64,000 bases of DNA, taken from contig DXJG01000004.1 in the NCBI GenBank assembly GCA_019056805.1, positions 1-64,000 of the forward strand. Reading direction: 5' to 3'. This stretch comes from Candidatus Baldrarchaeota archaeon. GTDB lineage: Archaea > Asgardarchaeota > Baldrarchaeia > Baldrarchaeales > DXJG01. Below are positions 53,059 to 61,958 of this stretch, piece after piece. The notes beneath the pieces are model-generated. The model ran no database searches, was not told where the DNA came from, and saw nothing but the letters and a program-made list of their open reading frames with translations. How positions within the stretch are numbered: the first letter of the stretch is position 1; each line of letters starts with the position of its first letter. A program made the position numbers and the translations under genes.

Positions 53059-53085
53059 CTCTTAAATATTATAACAGTATAAGAG
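53059..53085 (+). promoter_or_regulatory. ribB promoter with flanking inverted repeat
   Basis: CTCTTA (53059-53064) and TAAGAG (53080-53085) flank an AT-rich core (AATATTATAAC) that would serve as a TATA box about 35 nt before the ribB ATG. The ribosome site GAGGAGGGG follows. A riboflavin-operon repressor such as RbkR could bind here; no such gene is present in the window. Confidence 0.4.
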
Positions 53086-53100
53086 AGGAGGGGAATCAAC

Positions 53101-53784
53101 ATGTCAGCAGTAGACGACGTAGAAAAAGCAATTAGAGATTTTAAAAAAGGCAAACCGGTGTTAATTTATGATTGGCCTACCCGAGAGGGAGAAGTTGATA
53201 TGGTTTATTATGCTGGTCTCATAGACCATAGGAAGATTTACAAATTAAGAACTAAGGCTGGAGGGTTGCTATGCTTTGCCACTAACGAGAATATTGCAAA
53301 GTCATTAGGTATATCGTTGATGAGCGATTTACTGGAACGCCTAGGATATAAAGAGTTATCAGTTAAAAAAGCTTCGTATGGTGGCAAATCTCCTTTTTCA
53401 CTATGGGTTAACAGTGTGCATGTACGCACTGGTATATCTGATATTGACAGAGCTATGACTATTTCTCAACTTCACAAAGTTACATCTCTTGTAGTTAAGG
53501 GAGATACTGAACAAGCACGAAAAATGTTTTACAGCGATTTTTACGCGCCAGGTCATGTACCCATACTAATTGCTAAGGACATAGGCGTTAGAAAAGGTCA
53601 TACAGAACTTGCCATAGCTCTCGCGATTTTATCTGGTCTTGAGCCAAGTGTAGTTTTCGCTGAAATGCTGGATTATGGTCATTCATTGAGCTTGGAGAAA
53701 GCTAAGAAATTTGCTGAAAACCACGATTTAGCCTTAATAACAGGAAAAGAGTTGCTAGAAACAATCACAAAGGTGGATAGCTAA
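53101..53784 (+). CDS. ribB: 3,4-Dihydroxy-2-butanone 4-phosphate synthase
   Basis: RibB makes the four-carbon unit of riboflavin from ribulose 5-phosphate. The 227-residue archaeal form has IYDWPTREGEVDMVYYA (acidic active-site loop) and LRTKAGGLLCFATN; a GHTELAIALA stretch lies near the end. There is no fused GTP cyclohydrolase II. A strong GAGGAGGGG site precedes the ATG. It is the first gene of a six-gene operon, with ribC starting at the next base after its stop. Confidence 0.93.
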   Translation: MSAVDDVEKAIRDFKKGKPVLIYDWPTREGEVDMVYYAGLIDHRKIYKLRTKAGGLLCFATNENIAKSLGISLMSDLLERLGYKELSVKKASYGGKSPFSLWVNSVHVRTGISDIDRAMTISQLHKVTSLVVKGDTEQARKMFYSDFYAPGHVPILIAKDIGVRKGHTELAIALAILSGLEPSVVFAEMLDYGHSLSLEKAKKFAENHDLALITGKELLETITKVDS

Positions 53785-54267
53785 ATGTATATTGTGGGAG
53801 TTGTAGATACGACGTTTGCCAGGGTAGACATGGCCAAATTCGCTATAAATACCATAAAGCAGCACCTTCCACGCGTGAAAGTGATTAGATATACGGTACC
53901 AGGCATCAAGGACATACCTGTAGCTACTAGGAAGGTTCTTGGTAAGGCAGAGATAGCTATGACATTTGGATGGGTTGGTCCAACATTGGTGGACAAGTAC
54001 AGCTACTTAGCCGCAAGCATAGCTCTAATGATGATCCAAATAGAAACGGGCAAACATGTAGTGGATGTCACAGTTCACGAGGATGAGGCCGTTGACACAG
54101 GAGAGCTCTATAAAATAGCAATTAACAGGGCTAAAGAACACGCTCTAAATGTGGTAACACTATTGACCAAGGGCTATGAGGGATTAACACCATTTGCAGG
54201 CCAAGGACTTAGACAAGGCATTCCAGATGTAGGTCCATTATTGAATCGAGGTGAAAATATTGAATAA
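53785..54267 (+). CDS. ribC: Archaeal riboflavin synthase
   Basis: The 160-residue protein belongs to the archaeal riboflavin synthase type, related to lumazine synthase: [59 protein letters not shown] and VTVHEDEA. It converts two lumazines to riboflavin and the diaminopyrimidine. It starts directly after ribB, and its end overlaps ribH by 17 bases. The antisense ORF 53781-53996 is a shadow. Confidence 0.95.
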   Translation: MYIVGVVDTTFARVDMAKFAINTIKQHLPRVKVIRYTVPGIKDIPVATRKVLGKAEIAMTFGWVGPTLVDKYSYLAASIALMMIQIETGKHVVDVTVHEDEAVDTGELYKIAINRAKEHALNVVTLLTKGYEGLTPFAGQGLRQGIPDVGPLLNRGENIE

Positions 54268-54727
54268 TGGTAAAAGAGTTAGACTGGCAATTGTAGTATC
54301 AGAATTTAACTACGATATTACGTATTTAATGCTACAAAGAGCTATTTCTCATGCTGAATTTTTAAACGCTGAAATTAAAGTTGTCTTTAAAGTGCCAGGA
54401 TCATATGACATGCCAATTGCTGTAACTGAGCTCTTAAGGAGGGAGGAGGTAGATGCTGTTGTTGCATTAGGTGCAGTTATCCAAGGTGAAACAGGACATG
54501 ACGAAGTAGTTGCGCATCAAACCGCACGTAAGCTAATGGATCTAAGTGTACAGTATAACAAACCGGTAGCACTGGGCATTATAGGTCCCGGAGCCACTAG
54601 AAGCCAAGCTCAAGAAAGAATAGATGAATATGCTAGAAGAGCAGTCGAAGCTGCTGTTAAGACAGCCATTAGACTGGAAAAGTTCCGCGACATGAGAGAA
54701 CTTAAGGATACGATATATGTGGAGTGA
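54251..54727 (+). CDS. ribH: 6,7-Dimethyl-8-ribityllumazine synthase
   Basis: Lumazine synthase condenses the butanone phosphate with 5-amino-6-ribitylaminouracil. The 158 residues have [46 protein letters not shown] and the later [16 protein letters not shown], the normal order. The start lies inside ribC (ATG or TTG near 54251-54260), and arfA follows six bases after its stop. It appears complete. Confidence 0.95.
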   Translation: MKILNNGKRVRLAIVVSEFNYDITYLMLQRAISHAEFLNAEIKVVFKVPGSYDMPIAVTELLRREEVDAVVALGAVIQGETGHDEVVAHQTARKLMDLSVQYNKPVALGIIGPGATRSQAQERIDEYARRAVEAAVKTAIRLEKFRDMRELKDTIYVE

Positions 54728-54733
54728 GGTTTC

Positions 54734-55432
54734 ATGATTAAAATCGGTTTCGTTCAACTAATAGATTATGAAGATTGGATAAAGTCTTTTGGGCACGATA
54801 GAGAATGGGCTGTACAAGCTGCACAAGCTGATACAAATAGATCTTTCACTTTAGAAAGTGCTCAAATTGATGCTTTCAGCATTCCACTAACTTATGATTC
54901 ATACGTAATAATACTCAACTCTGTTAGTACAAGAAAATACGAAAAAATGATTCATAAGCTGTCGCAAAAAGTACCAGTTAAACTAAAGGCATACATAGGT
55001 TTTGGGAAAACGTACGTTACTGCGTTGAATAGCATTAGAGAGTTAAAGTCGTGTAATTCTATAGCAACTCAAGATGACATCGAATATACGGTAGCTGTAC
55101 ATGTAGATTTAAATAACTACTATGGCATAATCCGCGAAAAGAATTGGCACTATGTCTACGAGGTAATGAATAACCTCATAACAAACGTTAGAAACCTTTC
55201 TAACAAATATGGGGGTTTGACTTTTTACGCTGGCGGGGATAATGTGATTAGTTTCATGCCCTCTTCTACGGTTAAAAACTTCATAGACGAGATAGTAACA
55301 GACAGTGTGAAGATCGGAGTAGGCGTAGCTTCAACTCCCAGAGAAGCTCTAAAACTAGCTTCAACAGCCTTGGACATTATTAGAGATCACAAGTCTAAAA
55401 ACCAAATTTTAGTGCTGAGGTCAGAAAGTTGA
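54734..55432 (+). CDS. arfA: GTP cyclohydrolase III
   Basis: ArfA hydrolyses GTP to a formylaminopyrimidine (FAPy), the first step of archaeal riboflavin and F420 synthesis. The 232-residue protein has two GGDEF-like palm halves: the start IGFVQLIDYEDWIKSFGHDREW and, later, KYGGLTFYAGGDNVISF. It follows ribH by six bases and its stop (TGA) overlaps the TTG of the amidohydrolase. The next enzyme, ArfB, is not recognisable in the operon. Confidence 0.93.
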   Translation: MIKIGFVQLIDYEDWIKSFGHDREWAVQAAQADTNRSFTLESAQIDAFSIPLTYDSYVIILNSVSTRKYEKMIHKLSQKVPVKLKAYIGFGKTYVTALNSIRELKSCNSIATQDDIEYTVAVHVDLNNYYGIIREKNWHYVYEVMNNLITNVRNLSNKYGGLTFYAGGDNVISFMPSSTVKNFIDEIVTDSVKIGVGVASTPREALKLASTALDIIRDHKSKNQILVLRSES

Positions 55433-56568
55433 TAGTAAACGTCGACTACGCACTAATAGGTCAAGACTTAGATATCATCGAGAAAGCTCATATAGAAATT
55501 ATTGACGGCATAATAGCTCATATTGGAAGAGGTCACGTAGTTCACGGAAATCATGTAAGTGTAAACCATGGTATTGCGATACCGTCGCTTGTTAATGCTC
55601 ATATACATATTTTTGATTATGCATTTTTAGAATACGGTATCGAATTAGATCTTTCAAAGCTTGTTAGAGAGCCTTACGGTTTAAAACATAAGTTACTGGC
55701 AATGTTAACAAGAGACGATATATTTTATGCGTGTAGAAGAGTTCTTGAAAAGTTGTTACGTTCGGGAGTGGCTACAACAATAATCTTTTCAGAATTAGCA
55801 GAGTGCGGCGAGGTGAAGAAGTTAGCACAAGAACTAGAAATTGATGCTGTAGTTCTTGGGAGGTCAAGAGCAAGTAGGGTGTTTACAAGCATTAAGGATA
55901 TTTTACGAGTTGCCGACGGTTTAGGTTTAGATTCGCCATTAAGATATAGTCGTGGTGAATTAAAATATATGAGAATGGAATGTAACAGATTTAGTAAGCT
56001 CGTATCAACGCATGTGGCAGAGACAAAAAGTGATTATGAATATGGAGATTTCAAAATAGCTTTAGATTACCTAGAACCAGAACTAATGGTTCATGGAGTT
56101 CACTTGAGTGAAGAAGATATTCAATTACTATCTGAAAAAGAAATATCGATCGTTATTTGTCCCAGATCTAACATGTGGTTTGATGTGGGAATACCGCCAG
56201 TAAGAAAATTATTGGAAAATAACGTTAATGTGTTGCTCGGTACTGACAATGCTGGAGTTATTGAGCCGAATATATGGCGTGAACTAGAAACTACATATAA
56301 TATTTTAAGAATGCAGGGAGGAATATATGTAGACCCTAAAGAGATACTTAAAATGGTTACAACAAATGTTACCAAAATTAAGAGACTTGGAAGCAAGGTT
56401 AGCAATGTAATTGATGAGGGATGCAAGGCGAACTTTACGATACTAGATTCTTATGAGTTGGGAGTGAGAAGATCACAGAACATATATGCAACAATAGTTA
56501 AAAGGGGTTCTCCGTCTGCGGTTCGCTGTCTTATAAGAGGTAATAAGAAAATTGAAATTCCAGCGTGA
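55429..56568 (+). CDS. Amidohydrolase-family deaminase in the riboflavin operon
   Basis: The 379-residue enzyme has the deaminase set of motifs: NAHIHIFDYAF (HxH metal site), STHVAETKSDYE, LMVHGVHLSEEDI, ICPRSNMWFDVGIPPV and VLLGTDNAG with the metal Asp. The start TTG overlaps the arfA stop, and the ArfC-type reductase follows. Archaeal riboflavin synthesis needs a formamide hydrolase (ArfB, normally creatininase family) and a pyrimidine deaminase for which I know no assigned archaeal gene. This protein, built like guanine or adenosine-type deaminases, is a good candidate for the deaminase and a weaker one for the ArfB step. It is related to, but clearly different from, the two amidohydrolases at 18-21 kb. 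Confidence 0.8.
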   Translation: MIVNVDYALIGQDLDIIEKAHIEIIDGIIAHIGRGHVVHGNHVSVNHGIAIPSLVNAHIHIFDYAFLEYGIELDLSKLVREPYGLKHKLLAMLTRDDIFYACRRVLEKLLRSGVATTIIFSELAECGEVKKLAQELEIDAVVLGRSRASRVFTSIKDILRVADGLGLDSPLRYSRGELKYMRMECNRFSKLVSTHVAETKSDYEYGDFKIALDYLEPELMVHGVHLSEEDIQLLSEKEISIVICPRSNMWFDVGIPPVRKLLENNVNVLLGTDNAGVIEPNIWRELETTYNILRMQGGIYVDPKEILKMVTTNVTKIKRLGSKVSNVIDEGCKANFTILDSYELGVRRSQNIYATIVKRGSPSAVRCLIRGNKKIEIPA

Positions 56569-56641
56569 AACAACATAAAGTTCACTCCAATTATATGCTA
56601 CTTTGCTTGTTAAGGTTATTAGGGCATCCTTGGTGAAAAGT

Positions 56642-57331
56642 ATGGGTAAATGCTTTGTTATTGTCTATTCCACAATGACAATAGATGGTAAAATAGCTAG
56701 TAAGATTCGTTATAGCCAGCTAAGTTGTCCATACGATTTAAAAAGACTTCACAAGCTTAGGGCCGAGAGTGACGGTATAATGGTTGGAGCAAATACGGTT
56801 ATTGTGGATGATCCATCGCTTAGAGTTAAATACGTTAATGGTAAGAATCTGGTTAGGAATCCGGTTAGAATCGTGGTCGATGGATTATTAAGAACTCCTC
56901 CGTCAGCGAGAGTTTACAGGCTAAAGACGGCTAAAACCATTGTTCTAACAACATCTCTGGCACCAAAAAGCAAAATTAAAGCGTTAAAATCTCTTGGTAT
57001 CGAAGTCATAATATTTCCAGAAGGGCCGATAATTAATATGAAAGATGCGATGAATGAGCTTTGTAGCAGAGGTTTAGAAAAGATAATGGTTGAAGGTGGG
57101 GGAGAGTTATTATGGCATCTTTTTAAGGAAAATGTAGTTAATGAACTTCATGTAACAATAGCACCGTACATATTTGGGGGAAGAGAGGCTGTAAGCCTAG
57201 TTATGGGAGAGGGTTTTAAAACAATAGATGACGCTAGAAAACTAGAGCCGTTAAGCGTAAATGTCTGTGAGTGTGGAAAAGAAATACACATCAAATATAA
57301 GATTGTAGACGGACTAACAAAAAGTGGTTGA
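56642..57331 (+). CDS. arfC: ArfC / RibD-type 2,5-diaminopyrimidine 5'-phosphate reductase
   Basis: The protein of about 229 residues has the dihydrofolate-reductase-like RibD fold: VYSTMTIDGKIAS, LHKLRAESDGIMVGANTVIVDDP, NPVRIVVDG and KIMVEGGGELLWHLF. It reduces the ribosylamino sugar to ribitylamino with NADPH. The track ORF starts at 56603, but GGTGA precedes the ATG at 56642. It is the last gene of the riboflavin operon. There is no RibD deaminase domain fused, so a separate deaminase is needed. Confidence 0.92.
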   Translation: MGKCFVIVYSTMTIDGKIASKIRYSQLSCPYDLKRLHKLRAESDGIMVGANTVIVDDPSLRVKYVNGKNLVRNPVRIVVDGLLRTPPSARVYRLKTAKTIVLTTSLAPKSKIKALKSLGIEVIIFPEGPIINMKDAMNELCSRGLEKIMVEGGGELLWHLFKENVVNELHVTIAPYIFGGREAVSLVMGEGFKTIDDARKLEPLSVNVCECGKEIHIKYKIVDGLTKSG

Positions 57332-57467
57332 TCCTTCCATCTTATTAAATGTTTGTTGTTAAAATATTTGGTCATTCTCTGATTTTATGTGTTTTTAACA
57401 AGAGGGCTGAGACAAATATAACTTTATTGAAGGAAGGTCATGAATATTGAAAGTCGTTTTCAATAAT

Positions 57468-58028
57468 CTAAAGGGTTTCAGGAGAGAGATCTAAGGTCTT
57501 TTTTACTTTAATCCAATCAACATCTGTTTCGACACAACCATCTCTGAGTAAAACTACTCCTTGAGCAGGTATTCCTACTTTTTCACAAGCAATACATCCA
57601 AGAACTAGTTCTTTCTGACAAGCAACCCCTAATATTGCCTTGGGTTTGAAAGTTCTAATTATCTTCTCGATAATTGATCCTCCAGGAATGATGAATACCT
57701 TGTATCCCATTTTTTCGGCATATTTCTTTATTTCTGGGATCTTACATTTGTTGCATTCCTTACATTCATATCCAAATTCTGTTAACTCTGCTTCGCATGT
57801 TCTGCTTCTTAAACACTGGGGTAAAAGTAAAATTCTATTGGAAAAATCAGTTTCAGCGAATTTATTTTTATGAAGTTTATTTTTCATTTCAATATATAAT
57901 TTCATTAATTCTTTTTCATCTATACCTAGTTTAATTGCAAGTTGTTCGATTTTTTCAAGTATTATAGGGGAAGGTTCAGATAAAGCAACCTTTTTTAAAA
58001 TCTTCATTAAGATCTTATTGTCCGTCAT
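57468..58028 (-). CDS. DUF116 protein
   Basis: The 186-residue protein has a helical N-terminal part and a Cys-rich C-terminal domain: CLRSRTCEAELTEFGYEC followed by CNKC, VFIIPGGSIIEKIIR, ILGVACQKELVLGCIACE and DGCVETDVDW. This is the DUF116 pattern, common in methanogens and related archaea. Several cysteines suggest a metal or Fe-S site. Function is not known. It converges on the riboflavin operon. Confidence 0.88.
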   Translation of the reverse strand: MTDNKILMKILKKVALSEPSPIILEKIEQLAIKLGIDEKELMKLYIEMKNKLHKNKFAETDFSNRILLLPQCLRSRTCEAELTEFGYECKECNKCKIPEIKKYAEKMGYKVFIIPGGSIIEKIIRTFKPKAILGVACQKELVLGCIACEKVGIPAQGVVLLRDGCVETDVDWIKVKKTLDLSPETL

Positions 58029-58372
58029 TCTTCAAACCAGATCTCCAATTTTATTTTTTCTTATGTCGAATATTTGTATCCCATCCCACAAGTATTAACT
58101 ATAATTTATGTTTTTCGTTACCATTCTATACATTCTTCGGAGCATACAACACGCATACATTTCCCAAATAGAATTATACGCTTGAAATTAAGGACGTTGA
58201 CGCTTAAAAAATAAAATCATTTTGTTCTATAAAATTTCAACACTTTGTATCAAGTTTAAGATATTCCACCCTTAGTGACTATTCTATTTACTTTTTTTAG
58301 GGTTTACAGTGAATAGGTTCTTATTCAAATTCCCGTAAATATGTATGTGAAAACACGGGGGTGTGTAATGAT
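58029..58372. other. 344-base region with no supported gene
   Basis: This is the divergent gap between the DUF116 gene and nadC. It should hold both promoters. The minus-strand ORF 58321-58803 overlaps nadC and is its antisense shadow. I see no inverted repeat of note. Confidence 0.4.
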
Positions 58373-59239
58373 ATGTCTTTACCCAATCTAGTGCTAAGGG
58401 AAAAACTTAGAAAAATGCTGGAAGAGGATTTAGGATTTGGAGATATTACCACAGAAATTGTTGTTCCCGAAAATCTTATGGCTAAAGCGCAAATAATTGT
58501 AAAAGAATCAGGTTTCATAGCTGGTATAGAAGAAGCTTCTATACTTCTCAAAGAACTTGACATTAATGTTAAAAGCAAGGTTAAAGATGGAAGCAAGGTG
58601 AATGCTGGAACAGTCATTATGGAGATAGAAGGTCCAGCAAGGTCAATTTTAATGTGTGAGAGAACAATTCTAAATTTACTTATGAGGATGAGTGGAATAG
58701 CAACTCTAACAAACCTAATGGTTGAAAGAGCAAGAGAGGTAAATCCAAAAATTACAGTGGCTGGCACAAGAAAAACTGTTCCTGGGCTCAGATATTTTGA
58801 CAAAAAGGCAATAAAGATTGGTGGGGGAGATACTCATAGGTTAAGATTAGATGACTGTGCTTTGATCAAGGATAATCATATCGTAGTTGCTGGAGGAGTT
58901 AAAGAGGCTATAAAAAGAGTTAAAGAGGCAGTAAGCTTTACTAAGAAGATAGAAGTAGAAGTGCAAAGCATCGAAGGCGCTTTAATAGCAGCTAAAGAAG
59001 GTGTAGATATAATAATGTTAGACAATATGAAACTCGAAGAAATTAAAGAAGTGATTAAGAAATTGGAGGAGGAAGGGTTACGAGATAAGGTTTTAATCGA
59101 AGTTTCAGGTGGAATAACCCCCGAAAATATAAAAGAATATGCAGAAACGGGAGTTGACATAATATCATTAGGCTACTTAACACACTCCGTAAAAGCACTT
59201 GATATGAGCCTCAAGATAACAGAAATAATTAAAGAATAA
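58373..59239 (+). CDS. nadC: Quinolinate phosphoribosyltransferase
   Basis: NadC turns quinolinate and PRPP into nicotinate mononucleotide. The 288 residues have LEEDLGFGDITTE, ERTILNLLMRMSGIATLT, GTRKTVPGLRYFDKKAIKIGGG with HRLRLDDC, then LIEVSGGITPENI and VDIISLGYLTHS, all in normal order. The ATG at 58373 follows GGGGGTG by about ten bases; the track GTG at 58361 lies within that site. nadA is at 42703. Confidence 0.95.
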   Translation: MSLPNLVLREKLRKMLEEDLGFGDITTEIVVPENLMAKAQIIVKESGFIAGIEEASILLKELDINVKSKVKDGSKVNAGTVIMEIEGPARSILMCERTILNLLMRMSGIATLTNLMVERAREVNPKITVAGTRKTVPGLRYFDKKAIKIGGGDTHRLRLDDCALIKDNHIVVAGGVKEAIKRVKEAVSFTKKIEVEVQSIEGALIAAKEGVDIIMLDNMKLEEIKEVIKKLEEEGLRDKVLIEVSGGITPENIKEYAETGVDIISLGYLTHSVKALDMSLKITEIIKE

Positions 59240-59317
59240 AAAATTAAAATAAACTTTACCTGTATGCCCTTCGTATAAAAAAGAAATTAATATTTATTAT
59301 GTAACAGACCTACTTAA

Positions 59318-59365
59318 TCATCCACTAGGTTTCTTTTCCTTCTTTTCTTTCTTCCTCTTTGACAT
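59318..59365 (-). CDS. Tiny Lys-rich peptide 1 (15 codons)
   Basis: The frame reads MSKRKKEKKEKKPSG and then TGA. It is below the track's size limit, but the ribosome site TAGGAGGTGA lies at ideal spacing before the ATG and is among the best in the window. A TATA-like AATATACATATT lies roughly 35-45 nt upstream. The composition and the small-residue tail resemble the peptide at 60794. It is probably an expressed gene; function unknown. Confidence 0.5.
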   Translation of the reverse strand: MSKRKKEKKEKKPSG

Positions 59366-59741
59366 GTTTTTCACCTCCTACGTGGGAGCTCGGTTTCCAA
59401 TATGTATATTCCTTTCTCCGTTAAAAAAATCGTAATTAAGAGTCGCAAAAAATCTTAGAAGCGATTTTAACGACTTTTTGGTAAATGTAGAATTCTATAT
59501 TTAATGGTTTGTAATTTCCGGTGAAAATCGTTTTGATATTTTACCATGAAACTTTGCAAAAATTATTCATAGTTGTCACAAAAATGTATCAAAAAATACG
59601 TATATATGTTCTTATGGTTTTAAGCTATTTAACATCTTAATTCTCTTCATGCATCTAGGAGAATGCTATTATGGAAAGAAAACATTAAAAAATATTACTT
59701 TCAGCATCATTAGTTTTGTAGTTAATGGAACGGTGGAGTTA

Positions 59742-60476
59742 ATGTATATCGTCATTTCTCTTTCTAAAGGCGAAATAAGTAGAGATTTGTCTGAAAAGCT
59801 AAAAGTTAGTGGTTTTAATAAAATTAAGGAAGGTGTTTGGATAGGGTTGAGTGAAAAATTTAATTTTGAAAATATTACGAAAAATGGTTTTTCAGAGGTC
59901 CTTGTTTTAAAAAAGAGTCGGAAAATATATACACCTCATATAGGGTCAGAAGAAATAAACGTTGGTTCACTTACATTTTTATCCTACAAAATACCATTAA
60001 ATCCCCCTAAAATTAGAAAAAATATCGAAAGAGTACTATGGAGAATCCCCTGTATCAGAATACGTAAAACTACTTATATTTTTCCTTTTTTTAAAGATTC
60101 TGCCAAAATAGGAAATATGGTCTCAGTTAGTGAAATGAAACGGTTGATAGAGTCGGTTGGGGGCTATTGCTTTAAAATTTCTAAGCTTGTACCTATCAAG
60201 GACTGGATGCATCAAGAAATTTTCCATTTATTTAAAACAAATATTGAGGAGAAAGTTAACAAGTTAAATTTACTTTTAGATAATCTGACAAAAAAACTAA
60301 AAAGAGGGGAGATTGATAGGAAAGTAGCTCTTAAAAACCTCTATGAAATAAAGTTTCGTTTTCAGGGACTATTTTCATGCGCAATATTTCTGAAAAAATG
60401 GTTAAAAATAGATGAAACAACCAACCTACAAAAAATTAAGAATAAGATAAGTAAAGTAAAGCAGATATTACAATGA
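59742..60476 (+). CDS. ChrB-like protein of unknown function
   Basis: From the ATG at 59742 (after GGTGGAG) the protein has 244 residues. The N-terminal half has MYIVISLSKGEIS and YKIPLNPPKIRKNIERVLWR, with a following TTYIFPF strand, and recalls the start of ChrB-type regulators (a P-x-x-x-R-x-x-x-W-R pattern, then a LP strand). The C-terminal half is a Lys-rich helical domain (about 160-244), probably a coiled coil. The family call is weak. The track start at 59649 adds 31 residues with no ribosome site. It lies between the two tiny basic peptides. Confidence 0.5.
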   Translation: MYIVISLSKGEISRDLSEKLKVSGFNKIKEGVWIGLSEKFNFENITKNGFSEVLVLKKSRKIYTPHIGSEEINVGSLTFLSYKIPLNPPKIRKNIERVLWRIPCIRIRKTTYIFPFFKDSAKIGNMVSVSEMKRLIESVGGYCFKISKLVPIKDWMHQEIFHLFKTNIEEKVNKLNLLLDNLTKKLKRGEIDRKVALKNLYEIKFRFQGLFSCAIFLKKWLKIDETTNLQKIKNKISKVKQILQ

Positions 60477-60787
60477 ATTTTAATTTAGAGACAGTTTATT
60501 CAATATGGAATAAATGGTCGTGGAAGTTTAATATCTCAACTATCAAATGCAGCATGTTCTTACACCCTAGTTAGATAAATTTAGTGACAGATACAAATTC
60601 TCCTTTTAAAAGTCTAAAAGAAATTATTTCAATAGTTTTCCTTCTAATTCAAAAACTACTGGAGCAATTTTACGCTTTTTTACAAGTTTTAATAAAGGTG
60701 TCAATGATAACAAATTTACCATATTTCCGAATTGTCATTCGAGTTAAATAAAGTATAAATATATGTGTCATGCTTTTTCTTGTGGTG
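60477..60787. other. 311-base region, promoter only
   Basis: No coding frame of note. The last part carries the promoter of the second tiny peptide gene (TATA at 60751-60764). Confidence 0.4.
60751..60764 (+). promoter_or_regulatory. TATA box of tiny peptide gene 2
   Basis: AAGTATAAATATAT fits an archaeal TATA element and ends about 30 nt before the ATG at 60794. Transcription would start near 60785, giving a very short leader with the ribosome site GGTGAT. Confidence 0.5.
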
Positions 60788-60793
60788 ATGAAA

Positions 60794-60853
60794 ATGGCAA
60801 AGAGAAAGGGGAGGAGGAAAAGAAGGAAGAAGAAAAAGGAACCCGGTGAATAA
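60794..60853 (+). CDS. Tiny Lys/Arg-rich peptide 2 (19 codons)
   Basis: The frame reads MAKRKGRRKRRKKKKEPGE and then TAA. An in-frame ATG two codons earlier (60788) is possible. GGTGAT precedes the start, and a good TATA box lies about 30 nt upstream. Thirteen of the first 16 residues are basic; the last four (EPGE) end in Glu. It is too short for the ORF track. It resembles the peptide at 59318-59365, so the two may be a family. Nucleic acid binding, ribosome association or service as a carrier for the ligases downstream are all possible. Confidence 0.55.
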   Translation: MAKRKGRRKRRKKKKEPGE

Positions 60854-61036
60854 AAGTCCTAAAAAATGAAAACACAACTTTTGTCGTATTTTTAGTTTAG
60901 GTTTTATGAAAAACTATATAAAACGACATTTTAAATTTCTCTGCTATACTGGTAGAAATTTGAGTATCAAAAGATATTATTGATCTTTATATGCTGTATA
61001 TTGTTTTAACAATTCCTATTGGCTAGGTGAAATATT

Positions 61037-61951
61037 ATGGAAGATAACACAGTTTTGTTCTTTGAAGTTTTAAAGCTTTACACCGAACTTGTTGAACTTG
61101 AAAAAAGATTATCCACGGAGAAAAATATGCAACATGAATTAATACAAAATATCATGAGAAGAATTAAACGACTTAATAAGCTAAATAAAGATAATTGGAT
61201 TTTCTTCATCAAAAGTTTACCTTTGGAATTTTTCCTTTCCAGTTCTACAGATTTTACATCAAAAGATAATTTTATGAGATTTGTGAGAATATTTCGTAAA
61301 CATCTAGAGAAAAATATTGCTTACTCTCGATATTCATCAAAACTACATTTAAAAGATGCTATTTTTAAAGAAAACAAACTTCAACTACTTTTCCCCATGG
61401 AAGAGTTCAATCCAGGCTATTTATACAAAGAAGGATGGAAACCTGTTTTAATTACAGTTCCTCACGCAACTCCACCGTTCTCAGATAAAAATGTGGATAA
61501 AATAGCTTTACAAACAGCCAAATTATCTGGAGCACATGTCCTTATTTCAACAATTTCAAGAATATATGTGGACCCCAATAGACCTGAAGCTAGAATTACA
61601 CCGTTTAGAAGGATAATAGAGCGTCTAACATTACGAGAAGGAAAAATAAAAGTTATTTTGGATTTGCATGGCACTTTAAGAAGCGATGAAGAAATTGATG
61701 TTGAGATAGGGGTCTTTAGAAAACTTACTGCCGATGAGGAAATTATAGAGAAGTTGCTTACTCATTTTCAAAAAAGAGGGTTGAAATGTGAACTTGAAGT
61801 GAACAATTTTATTGGTGGCGATATTATTTTGCATCATTCCTTAGTTCCAGATATTCAGGCAATTCAAATTGAATTATATCCTAAAGCAAGAAATATACTA
61901 CGTAGAAATGTGATCGAAGCACTAACTGAATTTATAAAAGATTTTAAATAG
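61037..61951 (+). CDS. N-formylglutamate amidohydrolase-like protein
   Basis: The 304-residue protein has a helical N-terminal part (1-135) and a zinc-hydrolase domain: VLITVPHATPPFSD (metal His), VDPNRPEAR, VILDLHGTLRSDEE (metal His in DLHG) and IQIELYPKARNI. This order is that of N-formylglutamate amidohydrolases (HSG-x-x...DxNR...DCHS...E-(I/L)-x-R). It likely cuts an amide or N-acyl bond. AGGTGA precedes the ATG. Seven bases separate its stop from the ligase start, so they form an operon. Confidence 0.75.
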   Translation: MEDNTVLFFEVLKLYTELVELEKRLSTEKNMQHELIQNIMRRIKRLNKLNKDNWIFFIKSLPLEFFLSSSTDFTSKDNFMRFVRIFRKHLEKNIAYSRYSSKLHLKDAIFKENKLQLLFPMEEFNPGYLYKEGWKPVLITVPHATPPFSDKNVDKIALQTAKLSGAHVLISTISRIYVDPNRPEARITPFRRIIERLTLREGKIKVILDLHGTLRSDEEIDVEIGVFRKLTADEEIIEKLLTHFQKRGLKCELEVNNFIGGDIILHHSLVPDIQAIQIELYPKARNILRRNVIEALTEFIKDFK

Positions 61952-61958
61952 GTGAAAG

